This document shows positions 1 through 7,787 of a DNA stretch of 12,114 bases, piece after piece. Source of the DNA: Streptosporangiaceae bacterium (GTDB taxonomy: Bacteria > Actinomycetota > Actinomycetes > Streptosporangiales > Streptosporangiaceae); NCBI GenBank assembly GCA_030050125.1, contig JASIJN010000567.1, forward strand, positions 1-12,114, written 5' to 3'. The notes under the pieces are model-generated. The model worked only from the letters and a program-made list of their open reading frames with translations, had not been told where the DNA came from and made no database searches. Every line of letters starts with the position of its first letter. Position 1 is the stretch's first letter. The translations under genes were made by a program, and so were the position numbers.

Positions 1-1
1 G

Positions 2-838
2 TCAGCCGGGCTGGCGCTCCAGGGCGTCGAGGTCGCGTTCGGCGTAAAGGCGGTGCTGCCATTCCTCGTTGAGGATGGCGCGCAGGCAGCGGCTGACCGG
101 GAAGCTCTCCGGTTCCGGGTAACCTGGCTCGGTGACCGGCCGGGTCACGCCGGCGAGTTGCTCGTCGGTGAGGTCGGCGAGCACCGACCGGACGGTGGCC
201 ATCCGGTCGGCGCGCAGGGCCAGCACCTGGTCCAGGGACGGGCGGGCGCCGCGGTCGCGGGGGATGCTGGGCTCCTCGGGCATCTCGTCGTGTGGCAGGT
301 CCAGCGGATCCCAGGGCGACGGCTGGCCCAGGATGGCGCGGTTCACCCAGGCGTCAGTGGCGAAGACCAGGTGGCGCAGCGTCTCGATGAACGACCACTC
401 GCCGTCGACCCGCTGGTGCAGCAGTTCCGGGTCCAGGCCGCGGGCCCGGGCCACGGTCTGCTGCCACAGCGGCTCCAGTATGTCCCAGGCTTCGCGGTAC
501 CCGGCGGCGTCGGACGGGCGCATCTTGGCCCGGCCGGGGTAGCGGCGGTCGAGTTCGGCCTCCACCAGCGGCACGACGTCGACGCCGTTGATCCTGAGGT
601 TCTTGATCTGGCCGCTGATGTCCATGTCCACTAGGTCCGCCCCGCGGATCGTGACCCCGGTCAGGTCGGCCAGGCGGAAGCGTGCGCCGGTGAGGTCGAC
701 GTTGTGAAAGTCGGCGCCGGTCAGGTAGACGTCCTCGAACCGGGCGCTGGACAGGTAGACGTCCTCGAACCGGGCGCCGGACAGGTAGACGTCCTCGAAC
801 CGGGCGCCGGACAGGTTCTTGTGGGTGAAGTCGGTCAC
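2..838 (-). CDS. Pentapeptide-repeat / DinB-like protein
   Basis: The 278-residue protein has two parts. Residues about 10-75 are A(D/N)LXX-like pentapeptide repeats, seen as ARFEDVYLSG-type units followed by GADFHNVDLTGARF; these normally form a right-handed quadrilateral beta helix. Residues about 110-272 resemble the DinB_2 four-helix fold: an EWSFIETLRHLV segment with H156 and a C-terminal EEWQHRLYAERDL segment with H262, the positions where DinB proteins carry metal-binding histidines. DinB-fold enzymes include thiol-dependent transferases, but no substrate can be read here. The start is a GTG at 836-838 with only a weak GGCAGG upstream. It is on the same strand as the drug exporter but 327 bp away, so probably a separate transcript. 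The three nearly identical decapeptides at residues 10-39 are unusual. The family call is solid; the biochemical role is unknown. Confidence 0.85.
   Translation of the reverse strand: MTDFTHKNLSGARFEDVYLSGARFEDVYLSSARFEDVYLTGADFHNVDLTGARFRLADLTGVTIRGADLVDMDISGQIKNLRINGVDVVPLVEAELDRRYPGRAKMRPSDAAGYREAWDILEPLWQQTVARARGLDPELLHQRVDGEWSFIETLRHLVFATDAWVNRAILGQPSPWDPLDLPHDEMPEEPSIPRDRGARPSLDQVLALRADRMATVRSVLADLTDEQLAGVTRPVTEPGYPEPESFPVSRCLRAILNEEWQHRLYAERDLDALERQPG
721..810 (-). repeat. 30-bp tandem repeat, 3 copies, inside the pentapeptide-DinB gene
   Basis: Units are 721-750, 751-780 and 781-810. Units two and three are identical; the first differs at only two positions (721 and 748). Each unit encodes ten residues (SGARFEDVYL or SSARFEDVYL), that is two pentapeptides, so gain or loss of units keeps the reading frame. 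Identity at synonymous positions points to recent duplication rather than protein-level selection alone. Confidence 0.95.
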
Positions 839-1165
839 CCGTGCAGCCTGCCACGAACGCGTGGCGCCTGGCCCGTGCGGGCAGCCGAGCGGTAGCAGTA
901 TTGGTGTGCGCTAACGATCTGTAATGGTTGAGGTTACGGTCCGTCATAGACCCGGGCATCAGCCTGCCGCCGGGGCTGCGCTGCCCCGTGCTGCCCCGTG
1001 CTGCCGGTGATGGGTGCGGCGTTGCTGTAGCTAGATGTGCACCGGGTTCGCACCCATCCCGGCCGGCTGCCCCGCGACCGCCCGCTCAGCGAGCACGACC
1101 GCCGGACTGACGCCCGCCGGCCGGCCGGGCAGGCGAAGCAGGCCAACCCCCGCGATTGAAGAGCA
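839..1165. other. Intergenic region between exporter stop and pentapeptide gene
   Basis: No credible gene is seen in these 327 bp. The part nearest the pentapeptide gene (about 895-955) is AT-richer than its surroundings and is the likely promoter zone for that gene, although I could not fix -35/-10 boxes; AATACT on the minus strand near 899-904 is the best -10 guess. The rest holds GC-rich dyads: CGGGGC (971-976) with GCCCCG (983-988), then a 10-bp direct repeat ctgccccgtg at 981-990 and 991-1000. Confidence 0.5.
1112..1130 (-). terminator. Possible GC hairpin after the drug exporter
   Basis: GCCCG at 1112-1116 pairs with CGGGC at 1126-1130 around a CCGGCCGGC centre, 36 bp past the exporter stop. 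There is no T-tract, so it would be the T-less kind common in high-GC actinomycetes. In this base composition such dyads also arise by chance. The second dyad at 971-988 is an alternative. Confidence 0.25.
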
Positions 1166-2725
1166 TCAGGCGGGGCCCGGCCGGGCCACGTCGCTGTCGG
1201 CCAGCGTGTGCGCCGGGACCGGGGCGGGCGCGGAGGCGTGGTCGGCGCCTTCGGTCATCGCGGTGGCCCACAGCTCTCGCATACGGCGCCGCGAGGGCAG
1301 CAGCAGCGCCGCCACGAGCGCGCCGACACCCAGCAATGCCGCGGATACCGTGAACGCCACGCTGTAACCCCGCACGGCGGCCGCCGCGGGAGCCAGCGGC
1401 CCGGCGTGGTGCGCGGCCAGGTAGGTCGCCGTCGCCGTCAGGGCCAGCGTGCTCAGCGCGGCGGTTCCGATCGAGCCGCCCACCTGCTGCATGGTGTTGA
1501 CCAGCGCGGAGGCCACGCCGGAGTCCTGCCGGGCAACTCCGGTGGTGGCGGTGTTGATGGCGGGGGCGAAGATCATGCCGAAGCCCAGGCCGAGCGCCAG
1601 CAGCGCGGGCAGGATGCGGCCGGCGTAGCTCGAGGTCACCGTGAGCTGGGTCAGGTAGGCCATCGCGCCGCCGCCGAGCAGCATGCCGGTCACGACGAGC
1701 GCCCGCGGCCCGACCCTCGGAAGCAGCACGATGCTGGAGCTGTTCGAGGCGAGCAAGATGCAGGAGATCATCGGCAGGAAGGCCAGCCCGCTGGTCATCG
1801 GGCTGTAGCCCTTGACCTGCTGGAGATAGTAGGTGAGGAACAGGAAGACGCCGAAGACCGCGATCCCGGTCAGGCCGACCGAGACATAGGCGCCGCCCCG
1901 GGTCCGGTCCGCGATGACCCGCAGCGGCAGCAGCGGGTGGCTGACCCGGCGCTCGGCGAGCACGAACGCGGCCAGCAGGATGGCCCCGGCGACGAGCGAG
2001 CCCACGGTCAGCGCCGCGGTCCAGCCGGCGAGTTCCGCGTGTGAGAAGCCGAAGACGATGAGGAAAAGCCCGGCCGAGGCGAGGACGGTTCCCAGCCAGT
2101 CCATCCGCGGGCGGCTGGCGGGCCGGTTGCTCCGCATGTACGTCAGCGCGCCGGCCACGGCGATCGCGGCGAAGACCAGGTTGACGTACAGGGTCCAGCG
2201 CCAGGACAAGTACTGCGTCAGCACGCCGCCGAGGATCAGGCCGACGGCGCCGCCGCCGCCGGCGACGGAGCCGAAGACGCCGAACGCCCGGCCGCGCTCG
2301 CGCGGGTCGCGGAAGGTGCTGACCAGGGTGCCCAGGGCGGACGGCGCGAGGATGGCGCCGAAGGCGCCCTGGAGTGTCCGGGCCACCACGAGCATCCCGA
2401 ACGACACGGCGGCGCCGCCGAGCGCCGAGGAGAGCGCGAAGCCGGCGAGGCCGATGATGAAGACCCGCTTGCGGCTGAACATGTCGCCGAGTCGCCCGCC
2501 GAGCAGCAGCAAGCTGCCGAACGCCAGGGCGTACGCGGTCACGACCCACTGCCGGTCGTTGTTCGGGAAGCCGAGGGCGTGCTGGGCCGATGGCAGGGCG
2601 ATGTTCACGACGGTGGCGTCCAGCACGACCATGAGCTGGGCGATGGCCACGATGACCAGGATGAGCCAGCGATGGTCGCTGGCCCCGGAAGGCCGCGCGC
2701 TGCTGCTGGAAGTTACCGACGACAT
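1166..2725 (-). CDS. MFS drug exporter, DHA2 (EmrB/QacA) family
   Basis: This is an inner-membrane, proton-driven multidrug exporter of 519 residues, usual length for the 14-helix DHA2 family. Visible signatures: motif D1 LDATVVNIALP at residues 35-45 with D36 in helix 1; motif A GGRLGDMFSRKR at about 76-87; motif B RTLQGAFGAILAP at about 116-128 with the conserved Arg; and the glycine-rich antiporter motif C at about 151-173, ending in the typical LSWRW. The C-terminal 40 residues are a polar cytoplasmic tail. The ATG at 2723-2725 is preceded by GGAGG (2736-2740). It lies 67 bp downstream of a MarR gene on the same strand, so the two probably form a regulator-exporter operon, with the regulator lifting repression when a toxic ligand binds. 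The substrate cannot be predicted. Confidence 0.93.
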   Translation of the reverse strand: MSSVTSSSSARPSGASDHRWLILVIVAIAQLMVVLDATVVNIALPSAQHALGFPNNDRQWVVTAYALAFGSLLLLGGRLGDMFSRKRVFIIGLAGFALSSALGGAAVSFGMLVVARTLQGAFGAILAPSALGTLVSTFRDPRERGRAFGVFGSVAGGGGAVGLILGGVLTQYLSWRWTLYVNLVFAAIAVAGALTYMRSNRPASRPRMDWLGTVLASAGLFLIVFGFSHAELAGWTAALTVGSLVAGAILLAAFVLAERRVSHPLLPLRVIADRTRGGAYVSVGLTGIAVFGVFLFLTYYLQQVKGYSPMTSGLAFLPMISCILLASNSSSIVLLPRVGPRALVVTGMLLGGGAMAYLTQLTVTSSYAGRILPALLALGLGFGMIFAPAINTATTGVARQDSGVASALVNTMQQVGGSIGTAALSTLALTATATYLAAHHAGPLAPAAAAVRGYSVAFTVSAALLGVGALVAALLLPSRRRMRELWATAMTEGADHASAPAPVPAHTLADSDVARPGPA

Positions 2726-2792
2726 GGTGAGCTGGCCTCCGGGGAAGGGATGCGGCGGGTAAGGGTCGTGATGTTCGGGGCGCGCCGGACGG

Positions 2793-3278
2793 TCATGCCG
2801 GGACCGCCGATCCGCCTGGTACCGCGGCCGGTCCGCCCGGTGCCGCTGCCGCGGTCGGGCCCCCGGCCGCCTTGTCCAGGCTGTCCAGCAGCCGGTACAA
2901 GGTGGCCAGCTCCTCCTCGCTCAGCGCGCCGAAGATCTGGGTCAGAGCGCGCTCGCGGGCGGCGTTCGCCACCTCGAGGCATCCCTCGCCCGCTTCGGTG
3001 ATCGCCACGAGCTTGGCCCGGCGGTCGGTGGCGTCCGGCCGGCGCTCGGCCAGGCCGAGGCGCTCCAGCCCGTCGACAATGTCGGTGATCGAGTGGGGGG
3101 ACAGCCCGAAGTCGGCCGCCAGCGTGTTCTGCCGGACCGGCCCCTGCTCGCGCAGGCGCAGCAGCACCTTGGTCCGGGCCAACGACAGGCCGCAGCCGCT
3201 CATCTCGTCGTTGACCGCCCGGAACATCCGGTGATGCACGGCCAGGTACCGTTCGCCCACCTGCTCAGCAGTGATCAT
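2793..3278 (-). CDS. MarR-family transcriptional regulator
   Basis: This 161-residue winged-helix regulator has the MarR layout: an N-terminal dimerisation helix (about 5-25), helix-turn-helix at about 47-80 with recognition segment LSPHSITDIVDGLERLGL, and a wing ending in DRRAK (about 85-90), the D-x-R-(A/S)-K signature of the family. A C-terminal dimerisation helix lies at about 105-135. The last 25 residues are a Pro/Ala/Gly low-complexity tail, probably disordered. The ATG at 3276-3278 has AGAGG a few bases upstream and a further GGAGG beyond. MarR proteins bind phenolic or other small ligands and usually repress a neighbouring gene. Here that is the DHA2 exporter 67 bp downstream on the same strand. 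Autoregulation from the AT-rich stretch upstream is likely but not shown. Confidence 0.92.
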   Translation of the reverse strand: MITAEQVGERYLAVHHRMFRAVNDEMSGCGLSLARTKVLLRLREQGPVRQNTLAADFGLSPHSITDIVDGLERLGLAERRPDATDRRAKLVAITEAGEGCLEVANAARERALTQIFGALSEEELATLYRLLDSLDKAAGGPTAAAAPGGPAAVPGGSAVPA

Positions 3279-3314
3279 CGCTGGCCTCTGACATCCTCCG
3301 CCGCCGCTCCATCC

Positions 3315-3346
3315 TTGACAGAGATCACGTTGATGAATGTCATAAT
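3315..3346. promoter_or_regulatory. Candidate promoter/operator upstream of marR
   Basis: A short AT-rich island lies about 40-65 bp before the marR start. On the plus strand it holds TTGACA (3315-3320) and CATAAT (3341-3346), with a 20-bp spacer that is long for a sigma-70 promoter. On the minus strand the same stretch reads CATTATG, a usable -10 for marR. The dyad ATGA-atg-TCAT (3333-3343), flanked by TT and AA with one mismatch, has the size of a MarR operator. Role and direction are inferred. Confidence 0.4.
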
Positions 3347-3394
3347 GAGGAGCATCACGGATTTATTCCGCGCCGCGGATCTCCGCCTCGCCGT

Positions 3395-3410
3395 CGTCCC
3401 CCGGGGGACG
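3395..3410 (-). terminator. 16-bp perfect palindrome, possible proS terminator
   Basis: CGTCCCCC followed by GGGGGACG is a perfect 16-bp palindrome 80 bp downstream of the proS stop and upstream of marR. As RNA it would need some central bases unpaired for a loop. It could end the proS transcript, or be a protein-binding site, or be chance in GC-rich DNA. No T-tract follows. Confidence 0.3.
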
Positions 3411-3489
3411 GGCCGGCCTAAACGGCTGGTTCGACGCGACGCCGAGCGGCGATGGTGGCCGTGTGCCTACCGTGACGCCACGGGACGGA

Positions 3490-4941
<1,452 letters not shown>

Positions 4942-5113
4942 CGCTAAGCGCCGCGGCGACGCTGACATCACCCGGCGCGGATGATTCCCGGCAAGACAAC
5001 CCGATGGCCCCCGGTCCGGTGCGTTCAGGACTGAGTCAGCCGGCGATGACCGTCCCGGATTTCATCCAGCTCAGGTGAACCGCAGCCGGCCCGCAGCGGA
5101 GCACGATGGGCCG

Positions 5114-6523
5114 ATGGCAACGCCGACGGATCCGCTTGCCCTGCTGCGTACCCGCAACTACCTCGTCCTGCTGGCCGTCGCGGCGCTGGTGGGGGTGCCG
5201 GTCTCTGCCGCCGCGTACGGCTTCCTGGCTCTGGTCAGCTATGTGCAGAAGGAGATCTTCATCCACCTTCCGCACGGGCTCGGCTTCTCCACGGAACCGG
5301 CGTGGTGGCCGGTGCCGGTCGTCGCCGTCGGGGGCGTGCTGACCGGCCTGGCCATCATGTACCTGCCGGGCCGGGGAGGGCCGTCGCCGGCCGACGGCTT
5401 CAAGGTTCACGGCGCCCCGGCCCCGAGGGACCTGGCCGGGGTTGTCCTGGCCGCCCTGGCGACCTTGTGCTTCGGGGCGGTGCTGGGGCCCGAGGCGCCG
5501 CTGATCGCCCTGGGCGGAGGGCTGGTCATGCTCGCCGTGAGCCTGGCCCGGCGCCCGGTGCCCAAGCAGGCCGCCTCGGTGCTGGCCGCGGCCGGGGGCT
5601 TCGCGGCCATCAGCACTCTGCTGGGCTCCCCGATCCTGGGCGCCTTCCTGCTCATGGAGGCCTCCGGCCTGGGCGGCCCAACCCTGGGGCTCGTCCTGGT
5701 GCCGGGCTTGCTGGCCTCCGGTATCGGCTCCCTGATCTTCATCGGCCTGGGTGTCCTGACCGGCCTGGGCACGTTCTCGCTGGCGATCCCGGCCTTGCCC
5801 CACTTCGCCCGGCCCGACGTGGCCGAGTTCGGCTGGGCGGTGGTGATCGGGCTGGCCGCCCCCGTGCTCGGCCGGGGCATCAGGTGGACGGGAACGTTCC
5901 TGAAGCCGTACTCCGAGCGGTCTACGCTCTTGGTCGTCCCGCTCGCCGGGGCGGCGGTCGGGCTCCTCGCGTTCGCCTTCGCCGAGGGGACCGGCAAGCC
6001 AACGTCCGACGTGCTGTTCTCGGGCCAGTCTGAGCTCGGTCCGCTGATCATCCACGCCGCGAGCTACAGCGTGGGGGCGACGGTGCTGCTGCTGGCCTGC
6101 AAGGGGCTGGCCTACGGGGTGTCGCTGGGCAGCTTCCGCGGCGGGCCGACGTTCCCCGCGCTGTATGTGGGCGCGGCGGGCGGCATCGCGATGTCCCATC
6201 TGCCGGGACTGTCGCTGGTGCCCGCGGTCGCGGCGGGGATGGGCGCGATGGCCGTGGTGATGCTGACTTTGCCGATGACCTCGGTCCTGCTGGCCACCCT
6301 GCTGTTCCTGTCCGACGGCCTGGCCGTGACGCCCCTGGTGATCGTGGCCGTCGTCGTCGCCTACGTGACGCACGCGCGGCTGGAGCCGCGGCCAGCCCCG
6401 TTAATCGCGGGCAGAAGAGGCATCACCCGTTGCGGGTGGACGGGTGGGCTCCCACCCGTTCGGGGTGAAGCGTCACGGCACCGGGCCGTCAGCGGCACCA
6501 GCCGACCAGCCGAATGCCGGTGA
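5114..6523 (+). CDS. ClC-family chloride channel / proton-chloride antiporter
   Basis: This is a polytopic inner-membrane anion transporter. Counting from ATG 5114 it has 469 residues. The three ClC selectivity segments are recognisable but divergent: GRGGP at 86-90 (classical GSGIP, so the anion-coordinating Ser is absent), GPEAP at 125-129 (classical GREGP, gating glutamate kept as E127), and GGPTFPALYVG at 343-353 (classical GxFxP region). E182 aligns by position with the inner proton glutamate of antiporter-type ClCs, which favours proton-coupled exchange; this is an inference. I prefer ATG 5114 to the in-frame GTG at 5075 because GGAG (5098-5101) precedes it and the extra 13 residues are not family-like. 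The conserved part ends near residue 425. The last 45 residues look non-conserved, contain hairpin-forming DNA, and overlap the convergent PPOX gene by 35 bp. Confidence 0.88.
   Translation: MATPTDPLALLRTRNYLVLLAVAALVGVPVSAAAYGFLALVSYVQKEIFIHLPHGLGFSTEPAWWPVPVVAVGGVLTGLAIMYLPGRGGPSPADGFKVHGAPAPRDLAGVVLAALATLCFGAVLGPEAPLIALGGGLVMLAVSLARRPVPKQAASVLAAAGGFAAISTLLGSPILGAFLLMEASGLGGPTLGLVLVPGLLASGIGSLIFIGLGVLTGLGTFSLAIPALPHFARPDVAEFGWAVVIGLAAPVLGRGIRWTGTFLKPYSERSTLLVVPLAGAAVGLLAFAFAEGTGKPTSDVLFSGQSELGPLIIHAASYSVGATVLLLACKGLAYGVSLGSFRGGPTFPALYVGAAGGIAMSHLPGLSLVPAVAAGMGAMAVVMLTLPMTSVLLATLLFLSDGLAVTPLVIVAVVVAYVTHARLEPRPAPLIAGRRGITRCGWTGGLPPVRGEASRHRAVSGTSRPAECR
6424..6467. terminator. Cluster of three hairpins, possible bidirectional terminator
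   Basis: Three stems sit in 44 bp: CACCCG-TTG-CGGGTG (6424-6438, 6-bp stem), ACGGGTGGG-CT-CCCACCCGT (6440-6459, perfect 9-bp arms), and CACCCG-TT-CGGGGTG (6453-6467). The first and third are near-copies of each other. They lie between the convergent ClC and PPOX genes, where a shared terminator is expected, but inside the C-terminal tail of the ClC reading frame. Confidence 0.5.
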
Positions 6524-6944
6524 TGATCTGGGGCGTGATGCGGATCACGTGATCCATCTGCCCGTCGGCCCACGGCTCCAGCAGCCCCATGTAGCGGGCC
6601 ACCGCGGCGCGGTCGCTGACGAGACGAGCCGTCCCGGTGACGATCACGCTCCATCCGGTGTGCCGTTCCGGGTCGAGATCGTCGGCCTCATAGCAGACCA
6701 CCGCGCCGTCATTCGAGGCGTGCCCGACGATCGCCGCGCCCAGATGAGACCGGATGATGATTGCCTTGTTGTCCACCAGGTGGTTGACCGGGCGGATCGC
6801 AGGCATCGCCTTCATGGTGAACACGATCCGGCCCAGCGCCACGTGGCTCAGCAGCTCCCAGGACTCCTCGTCGGTCAGCTTCAGCGCCTGGCGAGGCCGG
6901 GTCATCTGCATGATCCGTGCCCGTACCTGCTCGTCTCCCGCCAC
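6489..6944 (-). CDS. PPOX-fold (pyridoxamine 5'-phosphate oxidase-like) flavin/F420-type protein
   Basis: The 151-residue protein matches the single-domain PNPOx-like split-barrel family by order and spacing: an N-terminal helix with LTDEESWELLSHVALGRIVF (about 22-42), the strand MPAIRPVNHLVDNKAIIIRS (about 47-66), GHASNDGAVVCYEADDLDPE (about 74-93), GWSVIVTGTARLV (about 97-109), then a helix and a closing IITGIRLVGW strand. Such proteins bind FMN, F420 or haem at a dimer interface and act as small oxidoreductases; true pyridoxamine phosphate oxidase activity is unlikely at this length. The start is GTG 6942-6944 with GAGGG close upstream; internal ATGs encoding M12 or M14 are alternatives. 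A DosR-like palindrome lies about 100 bp upstream. It converges on the ClC gene. Confidence 0.85.
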   Translation of the reverse strand: MAGDEQVRARIMQMTRPRQALKLTDEESWELLSHVALGRIVFTMKAMPAIRPVNHLVDNKAIIIRSHLGAAIVGHASNDGAVVCYEADDLDPERHTGWSVIVTGTARLVSDRAAVARYMGLLEPWADGQMDHVIRITPQIITGIRLVGWCR

Positions 6945-7007
6945 CTGCCCTCGCTAACATCTTGTGCGTTCCGCGGGCCACAGCGGCCACGCGCGCCGAC
7001 ACGGTGA

Positions 7008-7053
7008 TGCATACTGCGTGGAACCGCAGCGGGGCAGGGGCAAAGGTCCCGGA
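7008..7053 (-). promoter_or_regulatory. DosR/DevR-like box with possible -10 upstream of PPOX gene
   Basis: On the minus strand GGGACCTTTGCCCC (7050 down to 7037) resembles the mycobacterial DosR consensus TTSGGGACTWWAGTCCCSAA; with flanks I count 13 of 20 matches. A weak -10-like TATGCA (7013 down to 7008) follows, putting the box centre about 43 bp before a plausible start site near 7001, the usual spacing for DosR activation. This is motif reading only. Confidence 0.35.
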
Positions 7054-7089
7054 ACTGAGCGGTCGAGAGGACGACGCCGCAGCAGCAGG

Positions 7090-7452
7090 TCAGGGGCGTC
7101 CTCCGGGATACCCCGGATCGATCAGCCGGAGCCGGACGAGCTGCCGTCTCCAACCCGGCACCCGGGCAACATGGGCGGCGGCGATCGCCTTGAGCACCGC
7201 CTTCTGGTGTTCGCGGCTGTGGGCTTCTCGCCCGGAGCGCCACGTCCTCCATACCTGGTCGCGGAGCCGCTTGGGGACCCGGTACCAGTCGCGGCGGCAC
7301 ATCAGCCGCTCTCGGTCGATCCGTTCGTCGCAGCCGGGCACGGGACAGAGACCGCCAGGTCTCAGTAACCTCGTCGGCTGGCCGCCTGGCCCTCGGCCAC
7401 GGCCCCTTGGTAAGGCCGCCGGGTTCTTGCGCTCCGCCAGCTGGGTCGTCAT
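7090..7452 (-). CDS. Small zinc-finger-like protein of unknown function
   Basis: The 120-residue basic protein starts at ATG 7450-7452, fixed by an excellent GAGGAGA Shine-Dalgarno (7458-7464) five bases upstream; an in-frame start 31 codons further up has no such support. Residues 1-30 are Arg/Gly/Pro-rich. The centre reads CPVPGC (C36, C41), then IDRERLMCRRDWYRVPKRLRDQVWRTW (46-71, with C52), then SREHQKAVLKAIAAAHVAR, probably a helix. C36, C41 and C52 look like three zinc ligands. From memory, relatives often carry His where this one has D55 (MCRxHW), so the fourth ligand may be altered. Similar small proteins occur in actinomycete genomes and phages without an assigned role. I do not assign a function; DNA or RNA binding is only a guess from charge. 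Confidence 0.7.
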   Translation of the reverse strand: MTTQLAERKNPAALPRGRGRGPGGQPTRLLRPGGLCPVPGCDERIDRERLMCRRDWYRVPKRLRDQVWRTWRSGREAHSREHQKAVLKAIAAAHVARVPGWRRQLVRLRLIDPGYPGGRP

Positions 7453-7787
7453 GGGTATCTCCTCGCATATCAAGCCAATGGGTTGAACGTTACAGAACGC
7501 CACCGGCATTCCGTGGGTCGGCGCGCCATCTGGACATCTCGACAATCCATGTCTACTGGCTGAGGGGGTTGCGGAACCCCGTTATCGCCGCGCCGGTCGG
7601 TCGGGGCATGGCCGCTCGGCGGCTGGCGCCGACCGAGTTGAATTCGACAGACCAGGGTCGTGACCTCGGCTGCCCGCCGGGGTAGGACCAGGGCAAGCAG
7701 CATGCGCGACGGAAGCGCACACGCCCCGAGGAACAGCAGCGGGGTGAGCGCCGCCGCCGGAGGCATCGGGGTAACGCCGGGGCGACC
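7453..7787. other. Divergent intergenic region before the FUSC gene
   Basis: These 335 bp separate the small minus-strand gene from the plus-strand FUSC gene and must hold both promoters. On the minus strand GGAAT (7512 down to 7508) and GTT (7488 down to 7486) are 19 bp apart, near the SigR-type GGAAT-N18-GTT spacing, about 35 bp before the small gene's start. A tight hairpin GGGGTT-GCGG-AACCCC lies at 7565-7580 and a wider dyad CGGTCGG/CCGACCG at 7594-7635. I see no convincing coding sequence or clear FUSC promoter. Confidence 0.4.

Noticed and set aside
721..810. 30-bp repeats considered as a CRISPR array
   Set aside because: The units are directly abutting, with no spacers, and encode in-frame pentapeptides.
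354..959. 201-codon minus-strand frame overlapping the pentapeptide-DinB gene
   Set aside because: It is a frame-shifted shadow of the same repeats, giving Arg/Pro-rich repeats with no fold signature.
5075..5113. Upstream GTG start for the ClC gene
   Set aside because: There is no Shine-Dalgarno, and the added 13 residues are polar and not family-like.
5036..6373. 445-codon antisense frame opposite the ClC gene
   Set aside because: It is Gln/His/Arg/Gly-rich low-complexity translation with no domain pattern; the plus-strand ClC signatures decide the strand.
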